Shown here one piece after another: positions 26,953-35,561 of a stretch of DNA of 64,000 nucleotides. Source of the stretch: Pseudomonas oryzihabitans. GTDB taxonomy: Bacteria; Pseudomonadota; Gammaproteobacteria; Pseudomonadales; Pseudomonadaceae. The stretch spans positions 818,501 through 882,500 of the forward strand of contig NZ_CP102428.1 of assembly GCF_024652905.1 (NCBI RefSeq), given 5' to 3'. The first letter of the stretch is position 1; each line of letters starts with the position of its first letter. Under the pieces are notes generated by a model. The model searched no databases and was not told the origin of the DNA. It saw nothing but the letters and a program-made list of their open reading frames with translations. The position numbers and the translations under genes are program-made.

Positions 26953-27753
26953 TCAGGCCACCGCGCCGGGGTGGCTGTGCTTTTCATAGAGAAAGCTCAG
27001 CACCGCGTGGCGATAGCCGTTGTAGCGCGGATCGTCCACCAGGGTGATGCGATCGCGAGGCCGCGGCAGGTCGATGGTGAGGATTTCACCGATGGTGGCC
27101 GCCGGGCCGTTGGTCATCATGACGATGCGATCCGAGAGCAGTACTGCCTCGTCCACGTCGTGGGTGATCATCATCACCGTATTGCGCAATTCGCTCTGGA
27201 TGCGCATCACTTCGTCCTGCAGATGCGCCCGGGTGAGGGCATCCAGGGCGCCGAAGGGTTCGTCCAGCAAGAGCACCTTAGGCTGCATGGCCAGGGCGCG
27301 GGCGATGCCGACCCGCTGCTTCATACCGCCGGAGATTTCGCTGGGCCTCTTGTGCAGGGCATGGCCCATGTTGACCATTTCCAGGTTGTGCAGCGTCCAG
27401 GCGTGGCGTTCGGCCTTGCTCTTGGTGCCCTTGAACACCTTGTCCACCGCCAGGGCGACGTTCTCGTAGACGGTCAGCCAGGGCAGCAGCGAATGGTTCT
27501 GGAACACCAGGCTGCGCTCGGGACCCGGACCGCGGACCTCGCGATTCTCCAGCAGGATCGAGCCGGAGGTCGGCTCGATCAGGCCGGCGACGATGTTGAG
27601 CACCGTGGACTTGCCGCAGCCGGAGTGGCCGATGATGGAGATGTACTCGCCGCGCTCGATCTTGAGATTGACGTCGCGCAGCACCGTGGAGGTGAGGCCG
27701 TTGCGGGTGAAGCTCTTGTCGATATGCTCGATGCTCAGATAGGGCTGGGCCAT
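26953..27753 (-). CDS. nrtD: Nitrate ABC transporter ATPase (NrtD/NasD type)
   Basis: A 266-residue ABC ATPase of the nitrate/sulfonate/taurine class. Walker A GHSGCGKST is near 43-51, Q-loop VFQNHSLLPW, signature ISGGMKQRVGIA, Walker B VLLLDEPFGALD and H-loop ITHDVDEAV. The sequence around PGPERSLVFQNHSLLPWLTV and the length fit the NrtD/NasD group, lacking the regulatory C-terminal domain of NrtC. It energises nitrate uptake by NrtB with the periplasmic NrtA. The gene was presumably 12 bases after nrtB before the MITE-like insertion separated them. Confidence 0.88.
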   Translation of the reverse strand: MAQPYLSIEHIDKSFTRNGLTSTVLRDVNLKIERGEYISIIGHSGCGKSTVLNIVAGLIEPTSGSILLENREVRGPGPERSLVFQNHSLLPWLTVYENVALAVDKVFKGTKSKAERHAWTLHNLEMVNMGHALHKRPSEISGGMKQRVGIARALAMQPKVLLLDEPFGALDALTRAHLQDEVMRIQSELRNTVMMITHDVDEAVLLSDRIVMMTNGPAATIGEILTIDLPRPRDRITLVDDPRYNGYRHAVLSFLYEKHSHPGAVA

Positions 27754-27765
27754 GATGGGAATCCT

Positions 27766-27954
27766 CTAGTGTGGTGCTTCAGAAGTTCGCGCAAGAATTG
27801 GCGAGTGATTTTTGTTCGGTTCGGCGCCCCGAGCGGGCTAGGCGCCCCGAGCGGGCTAGGCGCCCCGAGTGGCAACGCCGCCCCGGGCGGTCCGCCGCTG
27901 CGGGCAAAAAGCGCTGCCAAAATTGGGTAGATAGCTTCTGAAACACCGCACTAG
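27766..27954. mobile_element. MITE-like element at the nrtB stop codon
   Basis: This 189-bp segment is bounded by 20-bp terminal inverted repeats (27766-27785 and 27935-27954) matching at 18 of 20 positions, each beginning CTAGTG. Weaker inverted similarity continues inward (TTGGC...TTTTTG on both sides). The middle holds an 18-bp unit GGCGCCCCGAGCGGGCTA twice in tandem (27823-27840, 27841-27858) plus a partial third. It has no coding capacity. Both ends carry CTAG, one of which supplies the TAG stop of nrtB; removing the element with one CTAG restores a tight nrtB-nrtD junction with AGGATT before the nrtD ATG. That supports recent insertion with TA or CTAG duplication. Confidence 0.7.
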
Positions 27955-28796
27955 TTCGCGGTGCCGCGGGTGACCAGACGACCGATGAAGGCCACCAGCC
28001 GGTCGAGCAGGAAGCCGATGACGCCGACGTAGACCAGCGCCAGGATGATGTCGCTGATGCGCGAGGCGTTCCAGGCATCCCAGATGAAGAAGCCGATGCC
28101 GACGCCGCCGATCAGCATCTCGGCGGCGATGATGGCCAGCCAGGACAGGCCGACACCGATGCGCAGGCCGGAGAAGATGTAGGGCGCCGCCGCCGGCAGC
28201 ATGATCTTCTGGAAGTACTCCCAGCCATTGAGGCGCAGCACCCGCGCCACGTTGCGGTAGTCCTCGGGAATGTTGCGGATGCCCACCGAGGTATTGATGA
28301 TGATCGGCCAGATGGCGGTGATGAAGATGACGAACAGGGCCGAGGGGTGGCTGTCCTTGAAGCCGGCCAGGGACAGCGGCAGCCAGGCCAGCGGTGGCAC
28401 GGTGCGCAGCACCTGGAACAACGGATCGAGGCCGCGCATGGCCCAGACCGACTGGCCCACCAGCACGCCCAGGGCGATGCCCGCCACCGCGGCCAGCAGG
28501 TAGCCGTAGGCGACGCGCTCGAGGCTGGCCAGCAGTTGCCAGGCCATGCCCACGTCATTGCCGCCGTTGTCGTAGAAGGGCTGGGTGATCAGCTCCCAGG
28601 TGTCGCTGACCACCTGGCTAGGCGGCGGCAAGGCCGCGCCGGGACGGCTGCACAGCAGCTGCCAGACAATCAGTAGCAAGGCGCCCACCACCAGCGGGGG
28701 CAGGCCATTGCGTAGCACCTGCTGGCCAAGCCGACGCAGGCGGGTTTGCGGGCGAAAGGTGGCGAGGGCCTTGGGTGGCCAAGTGTGGGCGTTCAT
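27951..28796 (-). CDS. nrtB: Nitrate ABC transporter permease (NrtB/NasE type)
   Basis: A 281-residue inner-membrane permease with six likely transmembrane segments, the first at about 33-50 (LVVGALLLIVWQLLC). Marks of the nitrate/taurine permease family are PPLAWLPLSLAGFKDSHPSALFVIFITAIWPIIINTSVGIRNIP and the inner loop with VARVLRLNGWEYFQKI. The stop codon TAG coincides with the right end of the MITE-like element. It lies 31 bases downstream of the broken nrtA. Confidence 0.88.
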   Translation of the reverse strand: MNAHTWPPKALATFRPQTRLRRLGQQVLRNGLPPLVVGALLLIVWQLLCSRPGAALPPPSQVVSDTWELITQPFYDNGGNDVGMAWQLLASLERVAYGYLLAAVAGIALGVLVGQSVWAMRGLDPLFQVLRTVPPLAWLPLSLAGFKDSHPSALFVIFITAIWPIIINTSVGIRNIPEDYRNVARVLRLNGWEYFQKIMLPAAAPYIFSGLRIGVGLSWLAIIAAEMLIGGVGIGFFIWDAWNASRISDIILALVYVGVIGFLLDRLVAFIGRLVTRGTAN

Positions 28797-28827
28797 GGGC
28801 GAAACTCCTCTGGCAAAAGGGGGGACG

Positions 28828-30152
28828 TCAGACCTTGAGCGTCAGGCTGGCGAGATAGGCCTTGGGATCGGCGGGATCGAACACCTTGCCGTCGAAGAAG
28901 GTTTCCGTGCCGCGCGAGTTGCCGCTGGGGATGTCGCCGGTCGGCACGCCGATGGCCGCCGCCGCTTCGCGCCAGAGATCGGCGCGGTTGACCTTGGCGA
29001 TCAGCCCCTGGGCATCCAGATCGCCGGGCAGATAGCCCCAGCGCTGGTTCTCGGTGATGAACCAGAGATCGTGGCTCTGATAGGGGAAGGAGGCGTGCTC
29101 GTTCCAGAACTTCATCACGTGCGGGCTGTTCTGCACGACCCGGCCAGTGCCGTAGTCGAAGGTGCCCTGCAGGCGGCCGACCACGTCGTCGGCGGGCGCG
29201 CCAATCCAGCGGCGCTTGGCACAGATCTCGGCGACCTTGGCCTTGTTGGCCGCCACGTCGCAATACTGCTGAGCTTCCAGTACCGCCTTGAGCAGTGCCA
29301 GGGTGGCCCGGGGATTGGCCTGGACGTAGTCGGCGCGCAGGGCCAGGGCCTTCTCTGGGTGGTTGGCCCAGAGTTCGCCGGTGGTCAGGGCGCTGTAGCC
29401 GATGTTCTGCTTGATCAGCTGGGCGTTCCAAGGCTCGCCGACGCAGAAGGTGTCCATGTTGCCCACCTTCATGTTGGCCACCATCTGCGCCGGGGCACTA
29501 CCAAAGTGGTGATGTCCCGATTCGGATCTATGCCATTGGCCGCCAGCCAGTAGCGGATCCAGAGATCATGGGTACCGCCGGGAAAGGTCATGGCCGCCGA
29601 GGTCTTCTTGCCGGCGGCCTGGCGGGCGGCCAGGGCGCTCTTGAAGTCACTGGCGTCGAGGCCGATCTTCTGCTCCCGGTAGTCGTTGGACAAGGAGATG
29701 CCCTGGCCGTCGACGTTCAGGCGGGCCAACAGCGCCATGGGCAACGGCTGGCCATTGGGGGTGATCTTGCCGGCGGCCAGCTGATAGACCATGGGCGTGA
29801 GGATATGGGCGCCGTCGATACCGTTGGCCGCCGAGCCCAGCACCAGGTTATCGCGGGTGGTGCCCCAGGAGGACTGCTTGAGCACCTCCACCTCGGTCAT
29901 GCCGTACTTGGCGAACAGTCCCAGCTCATCGGCGACGAACAGCGGGGCAGCATCTGTGAGGGCGATGAAGCCGAGCTTGGCCTTGGTCGTCTCCACGGTA
30001 TCGCTGCCCGCTGCCCAGGCGGCGGATTTCAGACCGGGCGGCAGCAGACTGAGGGCCGCGCCCGCGCCCAGCATACCGAGCGACTGCTTGAGGAAACTGC
30101 GGCGGGGGAGTCCACGACCGGCCTGGTCATCGTTACGGGAGTTGTCGTCCAT
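28828..30152 (-). pseudogene. nrtA: Nitrate-binding protein NrtA, split by a one-base frameshift
   Basis: Read as one protein of about 441 residues, this is a CmpA/NrtA-family substrate-binding protein with a Tat signal (RRSFLKQSLG, residues 17-26) and nitrate-site segments such as GFIALTDAAPLFVA and GTHDLWIRYWLA. The first frame runs from 30152 and ends soon after DITTLVVP; the second frame continues as AQMVANMKVGNMDTFCVGEPWN to 28828. The break is at the run of four G on the plus strand, 29492-29495: one more G would restore VVPPAQMVA. Either the gene is inactive in this strain or a homopolymer base was lost in sequencing. The ATG follows AAGGAC. Confidence 0.85.
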
Positions 30153-30176
30153 CGTCTGTCCTTAATGCGCGGGCAT

Positions 30177-30262
30177 AAAAAAACGGCGCCCACGCTCGGC
30201 AGCCGTGGCTGCGAGGGTGGACGCCGTCGTCCGGGAGATGCTGTGGGAGCGAAACTCGCTCA
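30177..30262 (-). promoter_or_regulatory. Attenuator leader of the nrt operon
   Basis: From the predicted start near 30262 the minus strand shows a 6-bp hairpin (30247-30261, GAGCGA/TCGCTC), then a GGAC/GTCC hairpin with hexaloop GACGGC (30219-30232), then a long terminator stem (about 30183-30203 with 30207-30226) followed by seven U (30177-30183). The second hairpin overlaps the terminator 5' arm. The layout repeats that of the cobA leader, with the same GGAC/GTCC stem, but loop position 1 is G rather than A and the first hairpin has no clean hexaloop. It ends 24 bases before the nrtA ATG. Confidence 0.65.
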
Positions 30263-30271
30263 GGAGGGTGA

Positions 30272-30289
30272 TTGCAGAGACCGTGCCAA
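30272..30289 (-). promoter_or_regulatory. Sigma-54 promoter of the nrt operon
   Basis: The minus strand reads TTGGCACGGTCTCTGCAA from 30289 to 30272. The -24 element TTGGCAC is perfect, GG and GC are exactly 10 bases apart, and CTGCA differs from TTGCA by one base. The expected start is near 30262, at the 5' edge of the leader hairpin. Confidence 0.72.
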
Positions 30290-30318
30290 GCGCCGAATGG
30301 CGGCTTTGCTGGAGATGA

Positions 30319-30378
30319 GGTGCCGTCTGGCGCACAGTGGCGGGGCGAATCCCTGCCGATGTGCGCCGTCCGGGCGCA
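30319..30378 (-). promoter_or_regulatory. NtrC-like dyads upstream of the nrt promoter
   Basis: TGCGCC-N5-GGCGCA at 30362-30378 has the 17-base dyad geometry of an NtrC site (TGCACC-N5-GGTGCA) with one change per half, centred about 108 bases upstream of the predicted start. A second, poorer copy with a 4-base spacer lies at 30319-30334, about 65 bases upstream. Position and pairing fit nitrogen-limitation control. Confidence 0.5.
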
Positions 30379-30388
30379 CGCTGCGGTA

Positions 30389-31633
30389 TCAGCCGGGCTG
30401 CGCCAGGATCCGGCGGACCACCTCGGCCAAGGCCACGCCGCTGCGCATCGCCAGGCGCTGCAGATGCTGATGAGCTTCGGCTTCGGGCAGCGCCAACTGC
30501 TCCATGAGACGCTGCTTGGCGCGCTCCAGCAGCTTGCGTTCGGCCAGCGCTTGGCGAGTCTCCTGCAATTCCGCCTCGACCTCGTGCAGCCGCCGGGTCT
30601 GGGCCTGCAGCAGGTCGAGGATGCCGGCGGGCGCCTCGCCCGGCCCAGTGTCGCTCACCGGATTGGCCGCCAGGCTGAACAGCAGCGGCTGACCCGGTTC
30701 GCGGTCGAGTTCGGCCAGCCGCCGCGACAGTTTGCGGTGGCTGTCGAGATCAGCCTGGGCGTCCCTGATGCTGGCCGCGCACCGGGTCCGCAAGGCCGCC
30801 ACCAGATGCTGGGCCACTGCCTGCATGGCATCCAGACGACGGGTATTGAGCTCGAACCAGAGCTCGGCGAGGACCCCTGCCACCGGCGTGGTCGGTGAGG
30901 TGCGCCGGGCCATGGTGCGCAGCTGTTCGATCTGCTGCCGTGAGGCGCAGCCCTGGACCTCGTCCCAGATGGCGGCTGCCCGGGCGTCGGCGTGGTCGAG
31001 GAAGCCGGCGAAGCAGCGCAGCTGGCCACCGTCCAGTTCATCCAGGCGCGCCAGCAGATCCTGGTCGAAGTAGCCCTGGGCGAAGCCGACGACGCCCACC
31101 GCCCGAGCCTGGCCCGCCAGTTCCTTGCCCTGCATGAAGTTGAACAGGGCGACCAGCGCGCGGCTCAAACCTGGATCGCTGGCCGTGTCCGCCGCCTCGA
31201 AGATGACCGCCAGCAGGCTGCCGATAAGGTGCGAGAAGGTACCCGTGGCCTGCTGCATCTGCACCCGGCGTTCGACGATGGCGCGTCTCAGGCCGCTCAG
31301 GCCATCGAGCAGGTGCAGGACACAGGCGATGCGATTGAGCAGCCGGGGCCGTTCCTGGGTCACCCGGGCATCGAGGGCCTCCAGGCAGGCGCGCAGCCCA
31401 GCCTCGCTGTGACGCGCGGTCGTCGAATGCTGCTCCAGCGCGGTGCGGTAGCGATCGTTGCCGGTACCCAGCAGAACATTGCTGAAACCTCGCTCGCGCT
31501 GCAGGTCATGCACCAGTTCACTGGCGCGTTCCACCAGCTCGCACGTCAGGGCGAGCCCTTCCAGCTGCTGCAATTCGCAGCGCCGCGCCGCGAGCATGAA
31601 GCGCAGGGCGGGGGGCATCTGGTGATCGGACAT
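30389..31633 (-). CDS. nasR: Nitrate-sensing NIT-ANTAR antiterminator (NasR type)
   Basis: A 414-residue soluble regulator. Residues about 20-290 form an all-helical NIT nitrate/nitrite-sensing domain (VHDLQRERGFSNVLLGTG is the typical opening), and the last ~60 residues are an ANTAR RNA-binding domain: RKLLERAKQRLMEQLALPEAEA and HLQRLAMRSGVALAEVVRRI. In Klebsiella the NasR protein binds a two-hexaloop leader RNA when nitrate is present and stops early termination. Both target leaders appear in this island. The ATG at 31633 (MSDHQMPP) was chosen; a GTG 51 bases upstream is possible, and neither has a strong ribosome site. It lies 63 bases after the kinase gene. Confidence 0.85.
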   Translation of the reverse strand: MSDHQMPPALRFMLAARRCELQQLEGLALTCELVERASELVHDLQRERGFSNVLLGTGNDRYRTALEQHSTTARHSEAGLRACLEALDARVTQERPRLLNRIACVLHLLDGLSGLRRAIVERRVQMQQATGTFSHLIGSLLAVIFEAADTASDPGLSRALVALFNFMQGKELAGQARAVGVVGFAQGYFDQDLLARLDELDGGQLRCFAGFLDHADARAAAIWDEVQGCASRQQIEQLRTMARRTSPTTPVAGVLAELWFELNTRRLDAMQAVAQHLVAALRTRCAASIRDAQADLDSHRKLSRRLAELDREPGQPLLFSLAANPVSDTGPGEAPAGILDLLQAQTRRLHEVEAELQETRQALAERKLLERAKQRLMEQLALPEAEAHQHLQRLAMRSGVALAEVVRRILAQPG

Positions 31634-31696
31634 GGCGCGGGCTCGGACAGGGTGCTGGCCAGTGGCCTGCAAAAGCTGCTCCACTTCGTCACGCGA

Positions 31697-33367
31697 TCAG
31701 TGCCGATAGAGCCAGAGCAGTATCAGCAACAGATTCAGCGTCAGCGAACAGGTCGCCACGATCTGCCAGGTGCGCAGGGGATCGCGCTGCAGCAGCGGCA
31801 AGGGGCGGGTCAGGGGTTGGCGTTCGCCTTGTTCCAACAGCAGCAGGGCTTCTTCGGCGGTTTCGAAGCGATCGCCCGGCTCTACCGCCACGGCGCGTTG
31901 CAGCCAGTCTTCCAGCCAGGCCGGCGCATCCGGGCGCCGGCGCAGGACGCTGGCGGGCGCGCCGAAGCGTGGGCGCTGGAAGGGTTCCACCTCGCCGTAG
32001 GGATAGCCGCCGGTCAGCAGCTGGTAGAGGGTCACGCCAGCGGCATAGAGATCCTGGGTCGGACTCGGCGCGGCGCCCTCGAAGGACTCCGGAGCGCGGT
32101 AGCTGGGGGTGCCCGGGCTGTCCTGCAGATCCTGGGACAGTTGCGGGCAATAGGCCAGGCCAAAATCCAGCAGGCGCAGCTCACCGTCCTGGCCGCGATG
32201 CAGATTGTCCGGCTTGATGTCACGATGGAGGATGTTGCGTCGGTGCAGCTGGCCGAGGGCACGCAACAGGCGTGAGGCGACGTCCAGCCAGTCGGCCAGC
32301 GCCAGGGGTCCGTCGCTGGCCAGCTGTTGTGCCAGGGTGCGCCCGGGATACTCGCGCTGCACGAAATAGAGATGGGCGCGCTGGGGCAGCGGATGCACCT
32401 CGACGAAGGCGCGGCCGGCGACGCGGCGCAGGAACCATTCCTCCATGAGCAGGGCATGACCGGCCAGGGTGTCGAATTGCAGCGCCGCGGGCAGGGTCTT
32501 GAGCAGCCAGGGGCGGCCAGCTTCGTCCGTGACCCTATAGAGCAGCGATTGCCGCGATTCGGCCAGACGCTCCACCACCGTCCAGCCTTCGAAGGCCTGG
32601 CCGGGCTTCAAGGCGGGCAGCGGCGGCCAGGTATCGGCATTGGCCAGGGTGTCGGCCAGGGAGATGTCCGGTAGGCGGTCGACCCGCACCAGCAGGGCGC
32701 TGGCGTTATCCTGGCCGCCGGCATGCAGGGCGCCGGCAACCAGAGCCTGGGCCGTAGCATCCAGATCCATGACGCCATCGACCAGGATATGCCTCATGCT
32801 GTCTTCGCCCAGTGCCGCCCAGACGCCGTCACTCACCAGCAGCAGGGTTTCGCCGGCGTCCAGCTCGCCTTCGCGAAAATCCACCACCAGGTGGTTCTCC
32901 AGCCCCAGGGCCCGAGTCAGCACATGCTGCATGCCGGCCTGCTGCCAGACGTGGTCGACGGTGAGACAGGTCAGCCGACCGCCATGCCAGCGATAGGCAC
33001 GGCAGTCGCCGACATGGGCCAGGGTGTAGCGCCGCCCGCGGATCACCAGGGCGGTAAGGGTCGTCAGCAGTGGCTGGCCATTGCCGGCGGCCTGCAGCCA
33101 GCGATTCTGCGCCAGCAGCAGCCGTTCCAGGGCCTGGGCCACCGGCCAGGTCTCCGGCGTGGAGTAGTAGTCCTGGGCCAGGGCCTGGAGCGTCGCGCGC
33201 GCGGCCAGGCCACCGTCCGGACAGCCGCTGACGCCATCGGCCAGGGCGAACAGATGTCCCTTGGTCGCCGCCAGGGCCGCACTGGGCTGGACGCTGCGCA
33301 AGGCGTCCTGGTTTTCCTTGCGCGGACCGGTCGCGGTGGCTTCGGCAAAGGCGAGTTCTAGGGGCAT
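31697..33367 (-). CDS. PP2C phosphatase - Ser/Thr protein kinase fusion, membrane anchored
   Basis: A 556-residue two-enzyme protein. Residues about 1-240 are a PP2C phosphatase with metal aspartates in FALADGVSG, AHVGDCRAY, LLLVSDGVW and GGQDNAS. Residues about 265-520 are a Hanks-type kinase: lysine in PWLLKTLP, catalytic loop ILHRDIKPDN, DFG in LLDFGLAY, and the GTPSYRAPE segment. A single C-terminal transmembrane helix (IVATCSLTLNLLLILLWL) anchors it with both domains in the cytoplasm. P. aeruginosa has a kinase of this kind (PA1782) in its nitrate assimilation cluster. The start at 33367 is the first ATG that keeps the PP2C domain; the frame is open for 49 unrelated codons before it. Confidence 0.85.
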   Translation of the reverse strand: MPLELAFAEATATGPRKENQDALRSVQPSAALAATKGHLFALADGVSGCPDGGLAARATLQALAQDYYSTPETWPVAQALERLLLAQNRWLQAAGNGQPLLTTLTALVIRGRRYTLAHVGDCRAYRWHGGRLTCLTVDHVWQQAGMQHVLTRALGLENHLVVDFREGELDAGETLLLVSDGVWAALGEDSMRHILVDGVMDLDATAQALVAGALHAGGQDNASALLVRVDRLPDISLADTLANADTWPPLPALKPGQAFEGWTVVERLAESRQSLLYRVTDEAGRPWLLKTLPAALQFDTLAGHALLMEEWFLRRVAGRAFVEVHPLPQRAHLYFVQREYPGRTLAQQLASDGPLALADWLDVASRLLRALGQLHRRNILHRDIKPDNLHRGQDGELRLLDFGLAYCPQLSQDLQDSPGTPSYRAPESFEGAAPSPTQDLYAAGVTLYQLLTGGYPYGEVEPFQRPRFGAPASVLRRRPDAPAWLEDWLQRAVAVEPGDRFETAEEALLLLEQGERQPLTRPLPLLQRDPLRTWQIVATCSLTLNLLLILLWLYRH

Positions 33368-33440
33368 GGAAGGGGCGCCGGCAGGGAGGGGCGACAGCCG
33401 ATGCAAAAGCGATACCCGTTCACCGGACGCCCCCGGCCCC

Positions 33441-35474
33441 TCACCAGATTTCCACGCGTTTCTCGTCCGGTCGGACCATGGCATCGCCCACCTTGCAGCT
33501 GAACGCCTGGGCAAAGGACGGCATGTTGGACGGCGCGCCGATGGCGCGGAATCTCATGGGCGCATGGGGATCGGTGTTGAGCGAGAGGCGTAGCTGTTCC
33601 TCACGCACAGAGCTGCGCCAGACCCGTGCCCAGTTGAGGAAGAAGCGCTGCTGCTGGGTGTAGCCATCGAGGGTGCGGTTGGCTTCCTCCGGCTTCTTCG
33701 CCAGCGCCAGTTGCAGGGCGTCGTAGGCTGCATTGATGCCGCCGAGATCGCCGATGTTCTCGCCCAGGGTGAGCTTGCCGTTGACGTGCAGGTCCGGGTG
33801 GTCCGGCAGCGGACGATAGTTGTCGAATTGCTCAACCAGCTTGCCGGTGCGGGCCTCGAAGGCCTTGCGATCGGCCGGGGTCCACCAGTCCACCTGGTTG
33901 CCGGCGCCGTCGAACTTGCTGCCCTGGTCGTCGAAACCATGGCTGGCCTCGTGGCCGATCACCGCGCCGATACCGCCGTAGTTGATGGCATCGTCGCCGT
34001 CCGGATAGAAGAACGGCGGCTGCAGGATGGCGGCGGGGAAGTTGATGGTGTTGTCGGTGGGGCTGTAGTAGGCATTGACCGTCTGCGGGTACATGCCCCA
34101 TTCCTGGCGGTCGGTGGGCTTGCCGATCTTGTCCAGGTCATGGCGATAGTTGAAGCGCGAGGCGGCTTCCAGGTTGGCGTAGAAGCCCTGGGACTTGAGG
34201 GTAAGGCCGCTCCAGTCGCGCCAGCGCTCGGGATAGCCGATCTTGGGCAGGAAGCTGTCCCACTTGGCCAGCGCCTTCTGCTTGGTCTCGGGGCTCATCC
34301 AGTCGAGCCGCTCGATGCGCGCCTTGAGCGCCAGCATCACGTTGTCCACCAGCTCCTGGGCGCGGGCCTTGGCCTGGGGCGAGAAGTGCTCCTGCACATA
34401 GAGCTGGCCAAGGCCTTCGCCCATGGCACCGTTGACTGCGCGCAGCACCCGCTTCCAGCGTTCGCTCTGCTGCTGCTGGCCGCTTAGGGTCTTCTGGTTG
34501 AAGTCGAAGCTCTCCTGCTGGAAGGGCTTGGACAGGAGCGGCGCGGCATCGTCGATCACATGGGCGCGCAGATAGGCCTGCCATTGCTCGATGGGGGTCT
34601 CGGCCAGCATCCGGTCGAATTCGGCGAAGAAGCCGGGCTGGGACAAGGAAAAACCCTGCTGGCCAGTGACGCCCTGGCTGGCGAAGAAGGCTTGCCAGTC
34701 GAAATGCGGCGTGACCTTGTTGGCTTCGGCGAAGCTCAGGTAATGATACTGGTTCTCCGGATTGCGCAGCTCCACCGGCTTGACCGAGGCGCGCGCCAGG
34801 CGACTCTCGAAGGCCAGTACCAGCTCGGCCTGGGCGGCCGCCTGGGCCTTGGATACCCCGGTCAGGACCAGCAGTCGGGCGATGTGACCCAAATAGGCCT
34901 GGCGCAGCTTGGCGTAGTCGGCCTCGGTGTAGTAATCGGGGGTGGGCAGGCCCAGGCCGCTCTGGTAGGCATAGGCGATCTGCTGCTTGGCATTCTGGTA
35001 GTCGGCGCCGGAACCGAAGGAGAACACCTGCATGTCGCCGCGGGCGAAGCTCTGTTGCAGGTACTTCACCACGTCGGCCGTGGTGCGTAGCTCATCGATG
35101 GCGGCCAGTTGCGCCTGGATCGGCTGATAGCCGGCGCGCTCGATGGCGGCTTCGTCCATGCCCGAGCGATACAGCCAGCCGATCTTCTGTTCTACCGAAC
35201 CCGCTTCCGCGCGATCCGCCGAGCGCGCGGCACGTTGCAGGATGGCGTGCTGGTCGTTGAGTGATTTTTCCCCCAGGGCCATGAAGGAACCCCAGCGCGA
35301 CTTGTCCGGCGGGATGGGGTTGGCCGCCACCCACTTGGCATTGACGAAGGTGTCGAGGTCGGTACAGGCGGTTGCCGGGTCACCCAGTTCGGTGACATCG
35401 AACACAGGGGCGGCGAAAGCCTGGCTGCCAAGCAGCAGGCCGATGGTCAGGGCGAGGGGTTTCAACGCAGGCAT
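33441..35474 (-). CDS. M13-family zinc metallopeptidase (PepO/neprilysin-like)
   Basis: A 677-residue secreted peptidase. The signal peptide is about 1-21 (MPALKPLALTIGLLLGSQAFA). The zinc motif HExxH is HEASH in VIGHEASHGFDDQGSKFD, and the third ligand fits the glutamate of ENIGDLGG; the substrate-binding NAYYSPTDNTINFPA is also present. The C-terminus, EKRVEIW, ends with the tryptophan typical of the family. It should cleave small peptides in the periplasm. The ATG at 35474 was chosen from the signal peptide; the open frame continues 40 codons upstream into a dispersed repeat. It precedes the kinase gene by 73 bases on the same strand. Confidence 0.88.
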   Translation of the reverse strand: MPALKPLALTIGLLLGSQAFAAPVFDVTELGDPATACTDLDTFVNAKWVAANPIPPDKSRWGSFMALGEKSLNDQHAILQRAARSADRAEAGSVEQKIGWLYRSGMDEAAIERAGYQPIQAQLAAIDELRTTADVVKYLQQSFARGDMQVFSFGSGADYQNAKQQIAYAYQSGLGLPTPDYYTEADYAKLRQAYLGHIARLLVLTGVSKAQAAAQAELVLAFESRLARASVKPVELRNPENQYHYLSFAEANKVTPHFDWQAFFASQGVTGQQGFSLSQPGFFAEFDRMLAETPIEQWQAYLRAHVIDDAAPLLSKPFQQESFDFNQKTLSGQQQQSERWKRVLRAVNGAMGEGLGQLYVQEHFSPQAKARAQELVDNVMLALKARIERLDWMSPETKQKALAKWDSFLPKIGYPERWRDWSGLTLKSQGFYANLEAASRFNYRHDLDKIGKPTDRQEWGMYPQTVNAYYSPTDNTINFPAAILQPPFFYPDGDDAINYGGIGAVIGHEASHGFDDQGSKFDGAGNQVDWWTPADRKAFEARTGKLVEQFDNYRPLPDHPDLHVNGKLTLGENIGDLGGINAAYDALQLALAKKPEEANRTLDGYTQQQRFFLNWARVWRSSVREEQLRLSLNTDPHAPMRFRAIGAPSNMPSFAQAFSCKVGDAMVRPDEKRVEIW

Positions 35475-35561
35475 GGGAGAAAGCGGTCTCCAGAAAAGGG
35501 CAGAAGAAGGCAGAGTAGGGGTCGAGGGTAGCGTTCGCGGTGCGCCCCTGCCAAGGGCGGC

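Noticed and set aside
27823-27870. Short GC-rich tandem repeats as a CRISPR array
   Set aside because: Units are 18 bases with no spacers between them, there are fewer than three copies, and no cas gene is nearby. They are internal repeats of the MITE-like element.
30272-30898. Plus-strand open frame across the nrt leader and the end of nasR
   Set aside because: It overlaps the ANTAR domain coding sequence antisense and has no domain or credible start.
33401-33420. Possible sigma-54 promoter before the PP2C-kinase gene
   Set aside because: GG-N10-GC spacing and TTTTGCA are present, but the -24 side (CGGGTAT) departs from TGGCAC at several positions and no leader structure follows.
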